Shown: in pieces, positions 1 through 9,383 of the stretch | Layout: every line of letters starts with the position of its first letter | Position numbering within the stretch: position 1 is the first letter of the stretch | Source of the DNA: Corticibacter populi | GTDB lineage: Bacteria; Pseudomonadota; Gammaproteobacteria; Burkholderiales; Burkholderiaceae_C | DNA: 64,000 bases | Direction of reading: 5' to 3' | Assembly (NCBI RefSeq): GCF_004217315.1 | Contig: NZ_SGWR01000001.1 | Span: forward strand, 806,001 to 870,000 | Notes under the pieces: model-generated | What the model saw: the letters and a program-made list of their open reading frames with translations, nothing else | Database searches by the model: none | Told to the model about the DNA's origin: nothing | Position numbers and translations under genes: made by a program

Positions 1-104
1 ATGCAGCCGCATGGCTGCGCCACGCCCTTCGGGTTGCTCCTGAAAACCGCGTCCGCGGTGTTCAAATCCTTGCCGGGCCAGCGGGCACCTCCGCCCCTTG
101 CTGG

Positions 105-893
105 CTATTTGAGGTTGCCCGAGAGGAAGCGCGCCAGCCGTTCGCTGCGCGGATTGGCGAGCACCTCGCGCGGATCGCCTTCCTCCTCCACCAGGCCCTG
201 GTGCAGGAACAGCAAATGATTGGAGACTTCGCGGGCAAAACCCATCTCGTGCGTGACAACCACCATGGTGCGGCCCTGCTGAGCCAGCAATTGCATGATG
301 CGTAGCACTTCGCCGACCAGCTCCGGATCGAGCGCGCTGGTGGGTTCATCGAACAGCAGCACCTCCGGCTCCACCGCCAGCGCGCGGGCAATCGCCACGC
401 GTTGCTGCTGGCCACCGCTGAGCTGGCTGGGGTACTTGTCCTCGTGGCCCCTGAGGCCAACCATCTCCAGATAGTGCTCGGCACGCTCGACGGCCTGGCT
501 CTTCGGCTGCCCCAGCACATGCACCGGCGCCTCGATGATGTTCTGCAGCACCGTCATGTGCGCCCACAGGTTGAAGTGCTGGAACACCATGGCCAGCTTG
601 GTGCGAAAGCGCTGCAACTGGCCCAGATCGCTGGCATGCAGTTCGCCGTCCTTCTGCAGGCTCAGGCCGAGTTCCTCGCCGGTGACGATGATGCGCCCCT
701 GGTTGGGCCGCTCGAGCAGGTTGATGCAGCGCAGAAAGGTGCTCTTGCCCGACCCCGAGCTGCCGATGATGCTGATCACGTCGCCCGCCCTCGCCGCGAG
801 CGAAACGCCCTTGAGCACCTGGTTTGCGCCATAGTGCTTGTGGATGTTCAGGACCTGGAGCTTGAGCGCGGCGGGAGTCTGGGCGGAAGTCAT
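105..893 (-). CDS. polar amino acid ABC transporter, ATP-binding protein (HisP/ArtP type)
   Basis: ATPase of a polar amino acid importer; it sits on the cytoplasmic face and powers the two permeases encoded just upstream. The Walker A motif GSSGSGKST, the signature LSGGQQQR and the Walker [14 protein letters not shown] are all intact, and the protein has the 250-265 residue length usual for the family. The frame stays open to a TTG at 920, but I prefer the ATG at 893, which gives 262 residues and matches the usual N-terminus just ahead of the ABC core. It is the last gene of a four-gene minus-strand operon. The substrate is inferred only from the family; basic amino acids or histidine are likeliest. 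Confidence 0.93.
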   Translation of the reverse strand: MTSAQTPAALKLQVLNIHKHYGANQVLKGVSLAARAGDVISIIGSSGSGKSTFLRCINLLERPNQGRIIVTGEELGLSLQKDGELHASDLGQLQRFRTKLAMVFQHFNLWAHMTVLQNIIEAPVHVLGQPKSQAVERAEHYLEMVGLRGHEDKYPSQLSGGQQQRVAIARALAVEPEVLLFDEPTSALDPELVGEVLRIMQLLAQQGRTMVVVTHEMGFAREVSNHLLFLHQGLVEEEGDPREVLANPRSERLARFLSGNLK

Positions 894-939
894 GGCAGTG
901 GCAGTCGGTGGCGAAGGCAATGGGGCCCCAGGGGCGAAG

Positions 940-1653
940 TCAGTTCGAGCGGACCTGCAGATAGGCGGTGTAGTGGCGCTCGGCCAGGCGGAACAAGCCC
1001 ATCATTGCGAAAGTGAGCACCAGATAGAGCGCAGCCGCGAACAGGAACGCTTCGAAGGTCAGGTAATAGTCGCGATTGATCTTCTGCGCGGCGGCGGTAA
1101 TCTCGAAGAGCGCCGGCACCGTGCTGGCCAGGCTGGTGCCATGCATCATCTGCATGACCTCGTTGCTGTAGGGCGGCAGCGCGCGGCGCAGCGCACTGGG
1201 CAGGATGATGCGGCGCATCACCTGCCAGCGGCTCATGCCCATCGCATAGCCGGCCTGCACCTCGCCCGGATTGGTGTCGCGTATGGCGCCAGCCAGGATC
1301 TCGGCAAGATAGCCCGCATGGTTGATGCTGAAGGCCAGCATCGCACAGAACAGTGCGCTTTTGAAATAAGTGATCGGCCAGACCGTGTCCCACAGCGCCT
1401 GCACCCAGGCGAGCTGTGCGATGCCGTAGTAGATCAGGTAGATCTGGATCAGGAGCGGCGTGCCCCGCACGAAATAGGTGAAGGCACCGGCCATTTTCTG
1501 CAGCACCTTCGAGCGCGAGGTCAGCATCAATGCAAACAGCAGCCCGGCAATGCCGCCGAAGAACAGCAGGCCTGCCAGCATGTAGAAGGTAGCCCACATG
1601 CCCTTGAGGTAGAGCATCAGGTTGCCTGGCTCGAACAGAACGGCCCAATTCAT
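940..1653 (-). CDS. amino acid ABC transporter permease (HisM type)
   Basis: One of two inner-membrane permeases of the importer. It has several hydrophobic helices and the cytoplasmic coupling loop region with the [18 protein letters not shown] segment typical of HisM/HisQ proteins. The open frame begins upstream, but the ATG at 1653 is preceded by a clear GAGGGG ribosome binding site and gives the expected N-terminus [11 protein letters not shown], 237 residues. It starts 10 bases after the stop of the other permease gene, so the two are almost certainly co-transcribed and probably translationally coupled. Confidence 0.92.
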   Translation of the reverse strand: MNWAVLFEPGNLMLYLKGMWATFYMLAGLLFFGGIAGLLFALMLTSRSKVLQKMAGAFTYFVRGTPLLIQIYLIYYGIAQLAWVQALWDTVWPITYFKSALFCAMLAFSINHAGYLAEILAGAIRDTNPGEVQAGYAMGMSRWQVMRRIILPSALRRALPPYSNEVMQMMHGTSLASTVPALFEITAAAQKINRDYYLTFEAFLFAAALYLVLTFAMMGLFRLAERHYTAYLQVRSN

Positions 1654-1663
1654 TGCAAACCCC

Positions 1664-2350
1664 TCACAGCGTGATCTTCTCGGTGCCCAGGCTGTAGCGC
1701 GCATGCACCCGGCGCAGCACCCACAGCGACACGCTGGCGAAAACCAGATAGAGCAAGGCCGTCATCAGGATGAAGACGAAAGGCTGGCGCGTGGCCGAGC
1801 CGGCCTGGCGCGCCAGATAGGTCATGTCGTGCAGGCCGATCAGGCTCACCAGCGCGGTAGCCTTGATCAGCGCCATCCAGCTATTGGTGAAGCTCGGCAC
1901 CACGTAGCGCACCATCTGCGGCAACGTGATGCGTCGGAACACTTGCCAGCGCCCCATGCCGAAGGCCAGGCCGGCTTCGCGCTGGCCGTACGGGATGGCC
2001 TTGATGGCGCCACGGAAGTTCTCCGTCATGTAGGCCCCGTAGATGAAACCGATGGTCAGCACCCCGGCAGCGAACGGGTTGATGTTGATGCCCTGCGGAT
2101 ACCCCAGCTTCTCGAGCAGCAGGTTCAGGCCAATGGCGCCACCGTAGAAGACCAGCAGCATCATCACCAGCTCCGGCACGCCGCGCACCACCGTGGTGTA
2201 GAGCGAGCCGATGGTCACCAGCAGACGGTTGTGCGAGAGCTTGGCACCGGCGCCCAGCAGGCCCAGCACGATCGCCACCACGAGCGACAGCAGCGATACC
2301 GCCACCGTCAGCCCGGCGCCTTGCAGAATCGAGAGGTAGTAGCCACTCAT
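1664..2350 (-). CDS. amino acid ABC transporter permease (HisQ type)
   Basis: First permease of the importer, 228 residues, with an N-terminal helix reading GAGLTVAVSLLSLVVAIVLG and the conserved family segment TENFRGAIKAIPYGQREAGL. It pairs with the HisM-type permease to form the heterodimeric channel that receives substrate from the periplasmic binding protein. It is separated from the binding-protein gene by 175 bases containing a strong hairpin (2428-2460), an arrangement that usually lets the binding protein be made in excess over the membrane parts. Confidence 0.92.
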   Translation of the reverse strand: MSGYYLSILQGAGLTVAVSLLSLVVAIVLGLLGAGAKLSHNRLLVTIGSLYTTVVRGVPELVMMLLVFYGGAIGLNLLLEKLGYPQGININPFAAGVLTIGFIYGAYMTENFRGAIKAIPYGQREAGLAFGMGRWQVFRRITLPQMVRYVVPSFTNSWMALIKATALVSLIGLHDMTYLARQAGSATRQPFVFILMTALLYLVFASVSLWVLRRVHARYSLGTEKITL

Positions 2351-2427
2351 GCCGTCTCATTGCGGGAGGGGAGGATGGAACAAACACTTCACGCACCGGC
2401 CTCCCGGCCCAGGGCATGAAAACAGCA

Positions 2428-2460
2428 AAGTCTGGCGGCAGTGCTGTGCCAGCCAGACTT
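2428..2460 (-). terminator. hairpin between binding-protein gene and permease genes
   Basis: Perfect 9-base arms AAGTCTGGC and GCCAGACTT enclose an inner GGCA/TGCC stem. In the direction of transcription a short TTTT follows about six bases after the stem. It lies inside an operon, so I read it as a partial terminator or a 3'-end stabiliser of the binding-protein message, not a full stop. Confidence 0.55.
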
Positions 2461-2525
2461 GGAAATTCGCTTGGCGCTCACTTGGCGCGCCGGCACCAGC
2501 GTCGAAGCACCGCTGCCGGCCGATT

Positions 2526-3302
2526 TTAGTCTTGCCCGTACGGGTCGAAATCGAAATACTTCTTGGCGATCTCGGCGTACTGGCCATCCTCGCGCAGCTT
2601 CTTGATGGTGGCGTTGAGCTGCTCCTTCAGCTCGGGCTGGCCCTTGCGCAGCGCAATGCCCATGCCTTCGCCGAAATACTTGGGCTCGAGCAGGTCGGGC
2701 CCCACGGCGTGGAAATCGGCGCCTTCGGGCTTGCCCAGGAAGCCGCCGGTCACCTCCACCTTGTCGGCCACCGTGCCGTCGAGACGGCCGGCGTTGATGT
2801 CCAGGTAGACCTGGTCCTGCGCCTCATAGGCGACGACCTTGACCCCCTTGGGCGCCAGTTCGCCCTCGGCATAGCGCTCGTGCGTGCTGCCCTTGAGCAC
2901 GCCCAGCGTCAGGCCCTTGAGCGAATCATGATCCTTGTAGTCCAGGCTTTTCTTGACGACGATGGTGCCGGGGGTCTTGTAATAGCGGTCGGTGAAGTCG
3001 ACGACCTTCTTGCGCTCCTCGGTGATCGACATGTCGCTGATGATCACGTCGTACTTGCGGCTTTGCAGGCCGGGGATCATGCTGTCCCAGACCTGTTCGA
3101 CGAACACGCATTTGCGCGCCAACGCCTCGCACACCGCATTCGAGAAGTCGATGTTGAAGCCGACCAGCTGGCCATTGCTGTTCTTGTAGACGAAGGGCTC
3201 GTAGGTCGGATCGACCGCCACGCGCAGATCCTGCGCGACAGCCGCGCCGGCGAAGGCCGTCAGGGAAACGGCCAACATGGCGGCCAGGGTGTTCTTCTTC
3301 AT
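2526..3302 (-). CDS. periplasmic amino acid binding protein (HisJ/LAO/ArtJ type)
   Basis: Solute-binding protein that delivers a polar amino acid to the neighbouring permeases. The start at 3302 gives a textbook signal peptide, MKKNTLAAMLAVSLTAFAGA then AVAQ, preceded by a GGAG ribosome binding site. The mature part begins DLRVAVDPTYEPF and carries the family hinge motifs LVGFNIDFSNAV and VIISDMSITEERKKVVDF. It is 258 residues, as usual for the family. It is the first gene of the operon. The binding-site pattern resembles lysine/arginine/ornithine or histidine binders, but the exact ligand cannot be fixed from sequence alone. Confidence 0.92.
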   Translation of the reverse strand: MKKNTLAAMLAVSLTAFAGAAVAQDLRVAVDPTYEPFVYKNSNGQLVGFNIDFSNAVCEALARKCVFVEQVWDSMIPGLQSRKYDVIISDMSITEERKKVVDFTDRYYKTPGTIVVKKSLDYKDHDSLKGLTLGVLKGSTHERYAEGELAPKGVKVVAYEAQDQVYLDINAGRLDGTVADKVEVTGGFLGKPEGADFHAVGPDLLEPKYFGEGMGIALRKGQPELKEQLNATIKKLREDGQYAEIAKKYFDFDPYGQD

Positions 3303-3509
3303 GCAATCTCCTGCAAAAAATGGAAATGGGTCAGATGCGCCCGCCAGGGCAAGCAAGCCACGTGCCACCATTGATCAGCGCGGCGGCAACGCCACCCCGG
3401 CGCAACCCAAGTGCAAGTGCGCGATTCTATGTCAGTGCACGGCCCCTGCCGTCAGTAAAACCACCAGCAGGAGCACCCTGCCCTTGGCAAAGCCTGCCGA
3501 CAGGCAGCA

Positions 3510-4547
3510 TCAGGACGGCATGCCCACGGCAGCCGGAAAGCCCTGCCGGAAGCTCGCCCGCAGATGCTCGACCAGCACCTGCACCGCCCGTGGCACCTGG
3601 GGTGCCCAGGGCCGGATCGCATAGATGCGGCCACCGAAGAAACCCTGCGGCTGCCAATCGGCCAGCACCGGCAACAACCCCGCATGGCGCCCTGTGGCGG
3701 GCTGGTCTGCGCCCAGGCTCGTGGCGCTGAAGTCGGGCAACAGGGCAATGCCCAGGCCGGCCAGCGCAGCGTCGCGCAGAGTTTCACTATTGTTGGCCTG
3801 GATGGGGCCGCGCACCGGCACGCTGCAGTGCTCGGGCTCGCCGCGGCGGCGCGTGCGGACCAGCGTCCAGTTCGACGCGGCGCTGCCGCCACGCAAATAG
3901 ACCAGGCAATCGTGGGCGGCCAGTTCGCGCGGGTGCGCTGGCGCGCCGCGCCGGACCAGATAGTCGGCGCTGGCCACCAGCAGCGAGCGGGTCTCGCACA
4001 GCGGCCAGGCCACATACGTGTCCGGCGGCGCCTGGGTGTGGCGAATGGCCAGATCGAAGCCTTCCTGCACGAGATTGACCAGCCGGTCGTTCAGGTCCAG
4101 CTCGATGCGGATGTCCGGATAGCGGTGCAGAAACGGCGCCAGCGCCGGCATCACATGCTGGCGTCCCAGCGCCACCGGTGCGGTCAGCCGCACCAGGCCG
4201 CGCGGCGTGCTGGCGAGGTCCTTGACGGCGCTGAAGCTCTGCGCGATGCGCGCAAAGGCGGGGCCGGCTTCATCGGCCAGCTGCTGGCCAGCCGCGGTAA
4301 GCGCCACCGAGCGCGTCGAGCGCTGCACCAGCGGCACACCGGCGGCACGCTCCAGCGCCGTGATGCGCTGGCTGACGGATGCCTTGGAAATACCCAGGCG
4401 CCGCGCCGCCTGGGTATAGCTGCGCGTCTGGCCGATGATGGTCAGCAGATGCAGATCCGCAAACACCGGCTGCGCAGCAGCCGCATCGGCGCTGGCATGG
4501 GCAAAGCGGCGCGGGTCGTCGGAGGAATGGAGCGGATAGGAAGGCAT
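3510..4547 (-). CDS. LysR-family transcriptional regulator
   Basis: DNA-binding regulator transcribed away from the mmsA-GMC-nitronate monooxygenase genes and probably controlling them. The N-terminal winged helix is clear: FADLHLLTIIGQTRSYTQAA, then RRLGISKASVSQRITALERA, followed by the linker helix and a C-terminal effector-binding domain with RLTAPVALGRQHVMPALAPF. I choose the ATG at 4547 over the open frame to 4592, because the latter extends into the promoter region; 345 residues result, still long for LysR (about 300) because of roughly 30 residues ahead of the helix-turn-helix. In pseudomonads LysR proteins beside mmsA and a GMC dehydrogenase respond to 3-hydroxypropionate; that role here is inference. 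Confidence 0.88.
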   Translation of the reverse strand: MPSYPLHSSDDPRRFAHASADAAAAQPVFADLHLLTIIGQTRSYTQAARRLGISKASVSQRITALERAAGVPLVQRSTRSVALTAAGQQLADEAGPAFARIAQSFSAVKDLASTPRGLVRLTAPVALGRQHVMPALAPFLHRYPDIRIELDLNDRLVNLVQEGFDLAIRHTQAPPDTYVAWPLCETRSLLVASADYLVRRGAPAHPRELAAHDCLVYLRGGSAASNWTLVRTRRRGEPEHCSVPVRGPIQANNSETLRDAALAGLGIALLPDFSATSLGADQPATGRHAGLLPVLADWQPQGFFGGRIYAIRPWAPQVPRAVQVLVEHLRASFRQGFPAAVGMPS

Positions 4548-4593
4548 GGCAGCAGAGCGGCTGGCAGATCGCAGGCAGTGCGCCCACAGCACT

Positions 4594-4617
4594 CATTGTT
4601 CAGTATGGCAAACAATG
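4594..4617. promoter_or_regulatory. candidate LysR operator between divergent genes
   Basis: A perfect 7-base inverted repeat, CATTGTT and AACAATG, spaced by 10 bases, lies between the LysR start (4547) and the mmsA start (4712). Size and position fit a LysR-type binding site (T-N11-A class). No protein-binding evidence exists beyond the symmetry. Confidence 0.5.
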
Positions 4618-4711
4618 TAATCGATTTGATCGCCTTCTCAAAACGGCGGAGCATGCCTAGACTGCAGGCATTCCAAGCCTCTGCTCCACCCGAGCATTCA
4701 CAGGATCAACC

Positions 4712-6223
4712 ATGACCACCACCATCACGCACTGGATTTCCGGCGCCCGCGCCGATGCCACCAGCGGCCAGCAATTGCCGGTCTACAACCCCGCCACCGG
4801 CGCCGTCACCGGTCAGGTACAGCTGGCCAGCCATGCCGACGTGGATGCCGCCGTGGCATCGGCCAAGGCGGCATTCCCGGCCTGGAGCAACCTGCCGCCG
4901 CTGCGCCGCGCGCGCGTGCTCAACCAGTTCCTGGCCCTGCTCAACGTGCACCGCGATGACCTGGCGCGCATGATCACCGCCGAGCACGGCAAGGTGTTCA
5001 CCGATGCGCAGGGCGAGGTCACGCGCGGCATCGAGATCGTCGAGTTCGCCTGCGGCGCGCCGCAGCTGCTCAAGAGCGACTTCACCGACCAGGTCTCGAC
5101 CAACATCGACAACTGGACGCTGCGCCAGCCGCTGGGCGTGGTCGCGGGCATCACGCCGTTCAACTTCCCGGTCATGGTGCCGATGTGGATGTTCCCGATG
5201 GCGCTGGCCACCGGCAACACCTTCGTGCTCAAGCCCAGCCCGATTGATCCGAGTCCGAGCCTCTTCATCGCCGAGCTGCTGAAGGAAGCCGGCCTGCCCG
5301 ATGGCGTCTTCAACGTGGTGCAGGGCGACAAGGAGGCCGTGGGCGCGCTGATCGCACACCCGGACGTACAGGCCATCTCCTTCGTCGGCTCGACACCGAT
5401 CGCCAACCACATCTACGAGACCGGTGCGCGCCACGGCAAGCGCGTGCAGGCCCTGGGCGGGGCCAAGAACCACCTGGTGGTGATGCCCGATGCCGACATG
5501 GACCAGGTCGTCGACGCGCTGATCGGCGCCGCCTATGGCTCGGCCGGGGAGCGTTGCATGGCCGTCAGCGTGGCCGTGTTCGTCGGCGACGACACCGCCG
5601 ACAAGGTGCTGCCCAAGCTGATCGAGCGCACCAAGGCCCTCAAGGTGCTCGACGGCACCAACCTCGACGCCGAGATGGGCCCGATCGTCACCCGTGCCGC
5701 GCACGAGCGCATCTCCGGCTACATCGAACAAGGCATCCGGGAAGGCGCCCAACTGCTGGTCGACGGCCGCGGCTTCGACGGCGCCCAGGCCGGCACCGGC
5801 TGCGAAGGCGGCTTCTGGATGGGGGGCACCCTGTTCGACCACGTCAGCACCGACATGCGCATCTACAAGGAAGAGATCTTCGGCCCGGTGCTGGCCTGCG
5901 TGCGCGTACCCGACTTCGCCGAGGCGGTGCGCATCATCAACGAACACGAATTCGGCAACGGCGTGAGCTGCTACACGCGCGACGGCCACATTGCGCGCGA
6001 ATTCGGCCGCCGCATCCAGGTCGGCATGGTCGGCATCAACGTACCGATTCCGGTGCCGATGGCCTGGCATGGCTTCGGCGGCTGGAAGAAAAGCCTGTTC
6101 GGCGACATGCACGCCTATGGAGAGGAAGGCGTGCGCTTCTACACCAAGCAGAAAAGCATCATGCAGCGCTGGCCGCAGGCCACTGCCAAGGGCGCGGAAT
6201 TCGCCATGCCGACCAGCAAGTAA
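4712..6223 (+). CDS. mmsA: CoA-acylating (methyl)malonate-semialdehyde dehydrogenase
   Basis: Oxidises malonate or methylmalonate semialdehyde to acetyl-CoA or propionyl-CoA, with NAD+ and CoA, releasing CO2. The protein is 503 residues, the normal length, with the family substrate-channel sequence [20 protein letters not shown] and the catalytic cysteine Cys282 inside GSAGERCMA, a hallmark separating MmsA from other aldehyde dehydrogenases. It is the first gene of a plus-strand set with a GMC oxidoreductase and a nitronate monooxygenase and faces a LysR gene. Valine catabolism genes are absent nearby, so malonate semialdehyde is a likelier substrate here than methylmalonate semialdehyde. Confidence 0.93.
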   Translation: MTTTITHWISGARADATSGQQLPVYNPATGAVTGQVQLASHADVDAAVASAKAAFPAWSNLPPLRRARVLNQFLALLNVHRDDLARMITAEHGKVFTDAQGEVTRGIEIVEFACGAPQLLKSDFTDQVSTNIDNWTLRQPLGVVAGITPFNFPVMVPMWMFPMALATGNTFVLKPSPIDPSPSLFIAELLKEAGLPDGVFNVVQGDKEAVGALIAHPDVQAISFVGSTPIANHIYETGARHGKRVQALGGAKNHLVVMPDADMDQVVDALIGAAYGSAGERCMAVSVAVFVGDDTADKVLPKLIERTKALKVLDGTNLDAEMGPIVTRAAHERISGYIEQGIREGAQLLVDGRGFDGAQAGTGCEGGFWMGGTLFDHVSTDMRIYKEEIFGPVLACVRVPDFAEAVRIINEHEFGNGVSCYTRDGHIAREFGRRIQVGMVGINVPIPVPMAWHGFGGWKKSLFGDMHAYGEEGVRFYTKQKSIMQRWPQATAKGAEFAMPTSK

Positions 6224-6381
6224 GAGCACCGCCGGGCGGCAAACAGAACAAGAGAACAAGACATGACAGCGCGGCGCAGCCCGTGCGATCGCCACCGCCC
6301 GGCTGGTGCTTGCCAGCGATCACGGCCCCCGGCCATACTGCAGCCCGTGATGAAAACGACAAGGCAAGGAGACAAACCGAC

Positions 6382-8115
6382 ATGGCCTCAACCATTGCTG
6401 CGGGCAACGGCACCCGCTTCGACTACATCGTCATCGGCGCCGGCTCGGCCGGCTCGCTGCTGGCCAACCGGCTCAGCGCCGACGCGGCAGCGCGCGTGCT
6501 GCTGCTCGAAGCCGGCCGCAAGGACGACTACCACTGGATCCACATCCCGGTGGGCTATCTCTACTGCATCGGCAACCCGCGCACCGACTGGCGCTTCTTC
6601 ACCGAACCCGACGCCGGCCTCAACGGCCGCAGCCTGCGCTACCCGCGCGGCAAGGTGCTGGGCGGCTGCTCCAGCATCAACGGCATGATCTACATGCGCG
6701 GGCAGGCGCGCGACTATGACCATTGGGCCAGCGTCACCGGCGAGGACGACTGGCGCTGGGAAAAGGTCCTGCCGACCTTCATGGCGCACGAAGACCATTA
6801 CCGGCTCGACCCCGCGCTGGCGAGCGGGCAGACCTCCGAGCAGCGGCAGGCGCTGGCACGCTTTCATGGCAATGCCGCGCTGCGCCCCGCCGGCGCCGCA
6901 CAGGGCGGCGAATGGCGCGTCGAGAAGCAGCGCCTGCGCTGGGAGATTCTCGACGCCTTCGCCAATGCCGCACAGCAGGCCGGCATTGCCGCCACCGAGG
7001 ACTTCAACCGCGGCACCAACGAGGGCGTCGGCTACTTCGAGGTCAACCAGAAGGCCGGCTGGCGCTGGAACACCGCCAAGGCCTTCCTGCGCCCGGTGCG
7101 CCAGCGCCGCAACCTCGAGGTCTGGACCGGTGCCCACGTGCGCCGCCTGCGGATCGAGCCCCGCGCGGATGGCCAGCTCGCCTGCACCGGCGTGGAAGTC
7201 GTGCGCGGCGGTCAGGCCGTGGTGCTGCATGCCGCGCGTGAAGTGGTGCTCAGCGCTGGCGCCATCGGCTCGCCGCAGCTGCTGCAGCTCTCGGGCATCG
7301 GCCCTGGTGCGCTGCTGCAGCGGCATGGCATCGCGGTGCAAGCCGAGCTGCCCGGCGTCGGCGCCAACCTGCAGGACCATCTGCAGATCCGCTCGGTCTA
7401 CAAGGTCAGCGGCGTGCGCACGCTCAACACCATGGCCTCCAACCTGTTCGGCAAGGGGCGCATCGGGCTGGAGTATCTCCTCAAGCGCAGCGGGCCGATG
7501 AGCATGGCGCCATCGCAGCTGGGGGCCTTCACGCGCTCCTCTCCGCAATACGCGCACGCCAACATCCAGTACCACGTGCAGCCGCTCAGCCTGGAAGCCT
7601 TTGGCGAGCCGCTGCACCGCTTCGACGCCTTCACCGCCAGCGTCTGCAACCTGAACCCGAGCTCGCGCGGCAGCGTGACCATCCAGAGCGCCGCGTTCGA
7701 TGCCGCACCGGCCATCGCGCCCAACTACTTGAGCACCCCAGAAGACCGCCAGGTGGCGGCCGACAGCCTGCGCGTGACGCGCCACATCGTTGGCCAGCCG
7801 GCACTGGCGCCCTACCGGCCCGAGGAATGGAAGCCGGGCCCGCAGTACCAGAGCGATGAAGAGCTGGCACGGCTGGCCGGCGATATCGCCACCACCATCT
7901 TCCACCCTGTCGGCACCTGCCGGATGGGCCGCGCGGATGATCCGCAGGCAGTGGTCGACCCGCAATTGCGCGTGCGCGACGGGCGTGGCAGACACATCGC
8001 CGGACTGCGCGTGGCCGATGCCAGCATCATGCCCACCATCACCAGCGGCAACACCAACAGCCCGACGCTGATGATTGCCGAGAAGGCGGCCGGCTGGATC
8101 CATGCCGACACCTGA
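6382..8115 (+). CDS. GMC-family FAD-dependent alcohol dehydrogenase, possibly 3-hydroxypropionate dehydrogenase
   Basis: Flavoprotein of the glucose-methanol-choline family, 577 residues. The FAD Rossmann motif [16 protein letters not shown] is at the N-terminus, GMC signature 1 appears as [19 protein letters not shown], signature 2 as [18 protein letters not shown], and the catalytic His508 lies in [10 protein letters not shown]. The ATG at 6382 has an AAGGAGA ribosome binding site; the same frame is open far upstream through mmsA, but that part is only an overlapping frame. Between mmsA and a nitronate monooxygenase, a role in oxidising 3-hydroxypropionate to malonate semialdehyde is the most economical reading (HpdH of pseudomonads is a GMC enzyme beside mmsA). 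A choline-dehydrogenase-like role on another alcohol is not excluded. Confidence 0.85.
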   Translation: MASTIAAGNGTRFDYIVIGAGSAGSLLANRLSADAAARVLLLEAGRKDDYHWIHIPVGYLYCIGNPRTDWRFFTEPDAGLNGRSLRYPRGKVLGGCSSINGMIYMRGQARDYDHWASVTGEDDWRWEKVLPTFMAHEDHYRLDPALASGQTSEQRQALARFHGNAALRPAGAAQGGEWRVEKQRLRWEILDAFANAAQQAGIAATEDFNRGTNEGVGYFEVNQKAGWRWNTAKAFLRPVRQRRNLEVWTGAHVRRLRIEPRADGQLACTGVEVVRGGQAVVLHAAREVVLSAGAIGSPQLLQLSGIGPGALLQRHGIAVQAELPGVGANLQDHLQIRSVYKVSGVRTLNTMASNLFGKGRIGLEYLLKRSGPMSMAPSQLGAFTRSSPQYAHANIQYHVQPLSLEAFGEPLHRFDAFTASVCNLNPSSRGSVTIQSAAFDAAPAIAPNYLSTPEDRQVAADSLRVTRHIVGQPALAPYRPEEWKPGPQYQSDEELARLAGDIATTIFHPVGTCRMGRADDPQAVVDPQLRVRDGRGRHIAGLRVADASIMPTITSGNTNSPTLMIAEKAAGWIHADT

Positions 8116-8133
8116 GAACCTGTACACGTGATC
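8114..8133. repeat. short end-fragment of dispersed palindromic repeat
   Basis: GAACCTGT-ACACGTGATC resembles the outer end of the larger palindromic element at 9307-9378 (GAACCTGTTCACGATC when read from its right end). It abuts the stop of the GMC gene. The match is short, so this copy is tentative. Confidence 0.3.
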
Positions 8134-8137
8134 CAAT

Positions 8138-8167
8138 AGCACGCTGGCAATTAGCACGTTGGCAGTT
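8138..8167. repeat. two tandem 15-base repeats
   Basis: Two adjacent copies, AGCACGCTGGCAATT (8138-8152) and AGCACGTTGGCAGTT (8153-8167), differ at two positions. They sit in the 104-base gap between the GMC gene and the nitronate monooxygenase gene. They could be a small duplication or a pair of protein-binding half-sites; nothing distinguishes these. Confidence 0.6.
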
Positions 8168-8219
8168 GCGCGGCAGCAGTCGCACCAGTGAATCGATAGG
8201 CAGACCAAGGAGAAGAGCC

Positions 8220-9308
8220 ATGAACGCATCCGTATCCGCATCCGAGTCCTTCACCGCACGCCTGGGTCTGCAGCTTCCGCTCATCCAGGCGCCAATGGCA
8301 GGCGTGGCCACGCCGGAACTGGCAGCGGCCGTCAGCAATGCCGGCGGCCTCGGCTCCCTGGGTCTGGGCGCCAGCAACCCGGCGCAGGCCGAGGCGCTGA
8401 TTCGCCAGACCCGCACCCTGACCGGGCACCCCTTCAACGTCAACCTGTTCTGCCACCAGCCCGCCGTGCGGGACGCCGCACGCGAAGCAGCCTGGCTGGC
8501 GCATCTGGCCGGGGAATTCCAGCGCTTCGGTGCCAGTCCCCCCGCGTCGCTTGAATCACCTTACCCAACGTTGATCGGCAACACCGAGATGCTGGAGCTG
8601 CTGCTGCGGGAAAAGCCCGCAGTCGTCAGCTTCCACTTCGGCCTGCCCGAGCCGCATGCCATCGCCGCGCTGCGCGCTGCCGGCATCGTCACGCTGGCCA
8701 GCGTCACCAACCCCGCAGAGGCCGCTCAGGCCGAACAGGCTGGGGTGGACGTGCTGGTGGCGCAAGGCATCGAGGCCGGTGGCCACCGCGGCATCTTCGA
8801 CGCCGCGCACGACTTGGGCCTGGGTGTCTTCGCGCTGGTGCCGCTGCTGCTGCGCGAGACCCGGCTGCCGGTGGTGGCCGCCGGCGGCATCATGGACGGA
8901 CACGGCATGGCCGCTGCATTGCGGCTGGGTGCTGCCGCAGTGCAAATGGGCACGGCCTTCATCCTGTGCCCGGAATCCTCCGCCAGCGCCGCCTACCGGC
9001 AGGAACTGCAAAGCCCGCGCAGCCACCACACGGCCATCACGGCAGCGATTTCGGGCCGACCAGCGCGCGGCATCGCCAACCGCCTGCATGCACTCGCTGG
9101 TGATGACGCGCCGGCCATACCCGACTATCCGGTGGCGTACGCCGCCGCCAAGGCCCTGCACCAGGCCGCCAGTGCCCAGGATAGCCATGACTACGCGGCC
9201 CACTGGGCCGGCCAGGGCGCGCCGTTGGCGCGCGCGCTGCCGGCGGCCGAACTGGTGCAGCGCATTGCCCGGGAATGGCAGGAACAGGAGGCACCAAAGC
9301 CGGAATAA
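8220..9308 (+). CDS. nitronate monooxygenase (class I, 2-nitropropane dioxygenase family)
   Basis: FMN-dependent TIM-barrel enzyme that oxidises nitronates such as propionate-3-nitronate, which yields malonate semialdehyde plus nitrite/nitrate. The 362-residue protein shows the family pattern in order: [20 protein letters not shown] near the N-terminus, [18 protein letters not shown], the catalytic-type His189 in GIEAGGHRG, and [17 protein letters not shown] followed by VQMGTAF for FMN phosphate. The ATG at 8220 has an AAGGAG ribosome binding site; the frame opens slightly earlier without one. It is third in the mmsA-GMC set, and the product known for this class would be the MmsA substrate. 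Confidence 0.88.
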   Translation: MNASVSASESFTARLGLQLPLIQAPMAGVATPELAAAVSNAGGLGSLGLGASNPAQAEALIRQTRTLTGHPFNVNLFCHQPAVRDAAREAAWLAHLAGEFQRFGASPPASLESPYPTLIGNTEMLELLLREKPAVVSFHFGLPEPHAIAALRAAGIVTLASVTNPAEAAQAEQAGVDVLVAQGIEAGGHRGIFDAAHDLGLGVFALVPLLLRETRLPVVAAGGIMDGHGMAAALRLGAAAVQMGTAFILCPESSASAAYRQELQSPRSHHTAITAAISGRPARGIANRLHALAGDDAPAIPDYPVAYAAAKALHQAASAQDSHDYAAHWAGQGAPLARALPAAELVQRIAREWQEQEAPKPE

Positions 9309-9378
9309 GAACCTGTTGGAACGCGCGCGTCGCCTGCCGGGGCAACGCGACCCATGCAAAGATCGTGAACAGGTTCTT
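9307..9378. repeat. REP-like intergenic palindromic element, full copy
   Basis: Outer arms AAGAACCTGTT (9307-9317) and AACAGGTTCTT (9368-9378) are perfect inverted repeats, with an inner GTCGC/GCGAC pair. It fills the space between two convergent genes and overlaps the nitronate monooxygenase stop. Diverged copies appear at 34017-34061 and 39540-39605, which argues for a dispersed family rather than a single terminator, although it may also act as a terminator here. Confidence 0.65.
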
Positions 9379-9383
9379 GTATC

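Noticed and set aside
1-104. A coding region at the left edge
   Set aside because: The plus-strand frame from base 1 runs into the importer ATPase gene on the opposite strand and has no recognisable protein; the 104 bases hold nothing I can support.
5554-6381. Upstream open extension of the GMC gene frame through mmsA
   Set aside because: The FAD motif begins just after the ATG at 6382, which has a good ribosome binding site; the extension overlaps mmsA in another frame and is Arg/His-rich.
4706-8241. Long minus-strand frames opposite mmsA and the GMC gene
   Set aside because: Both are composition artefacts of third-position GC bias opposite clearly functional genes.
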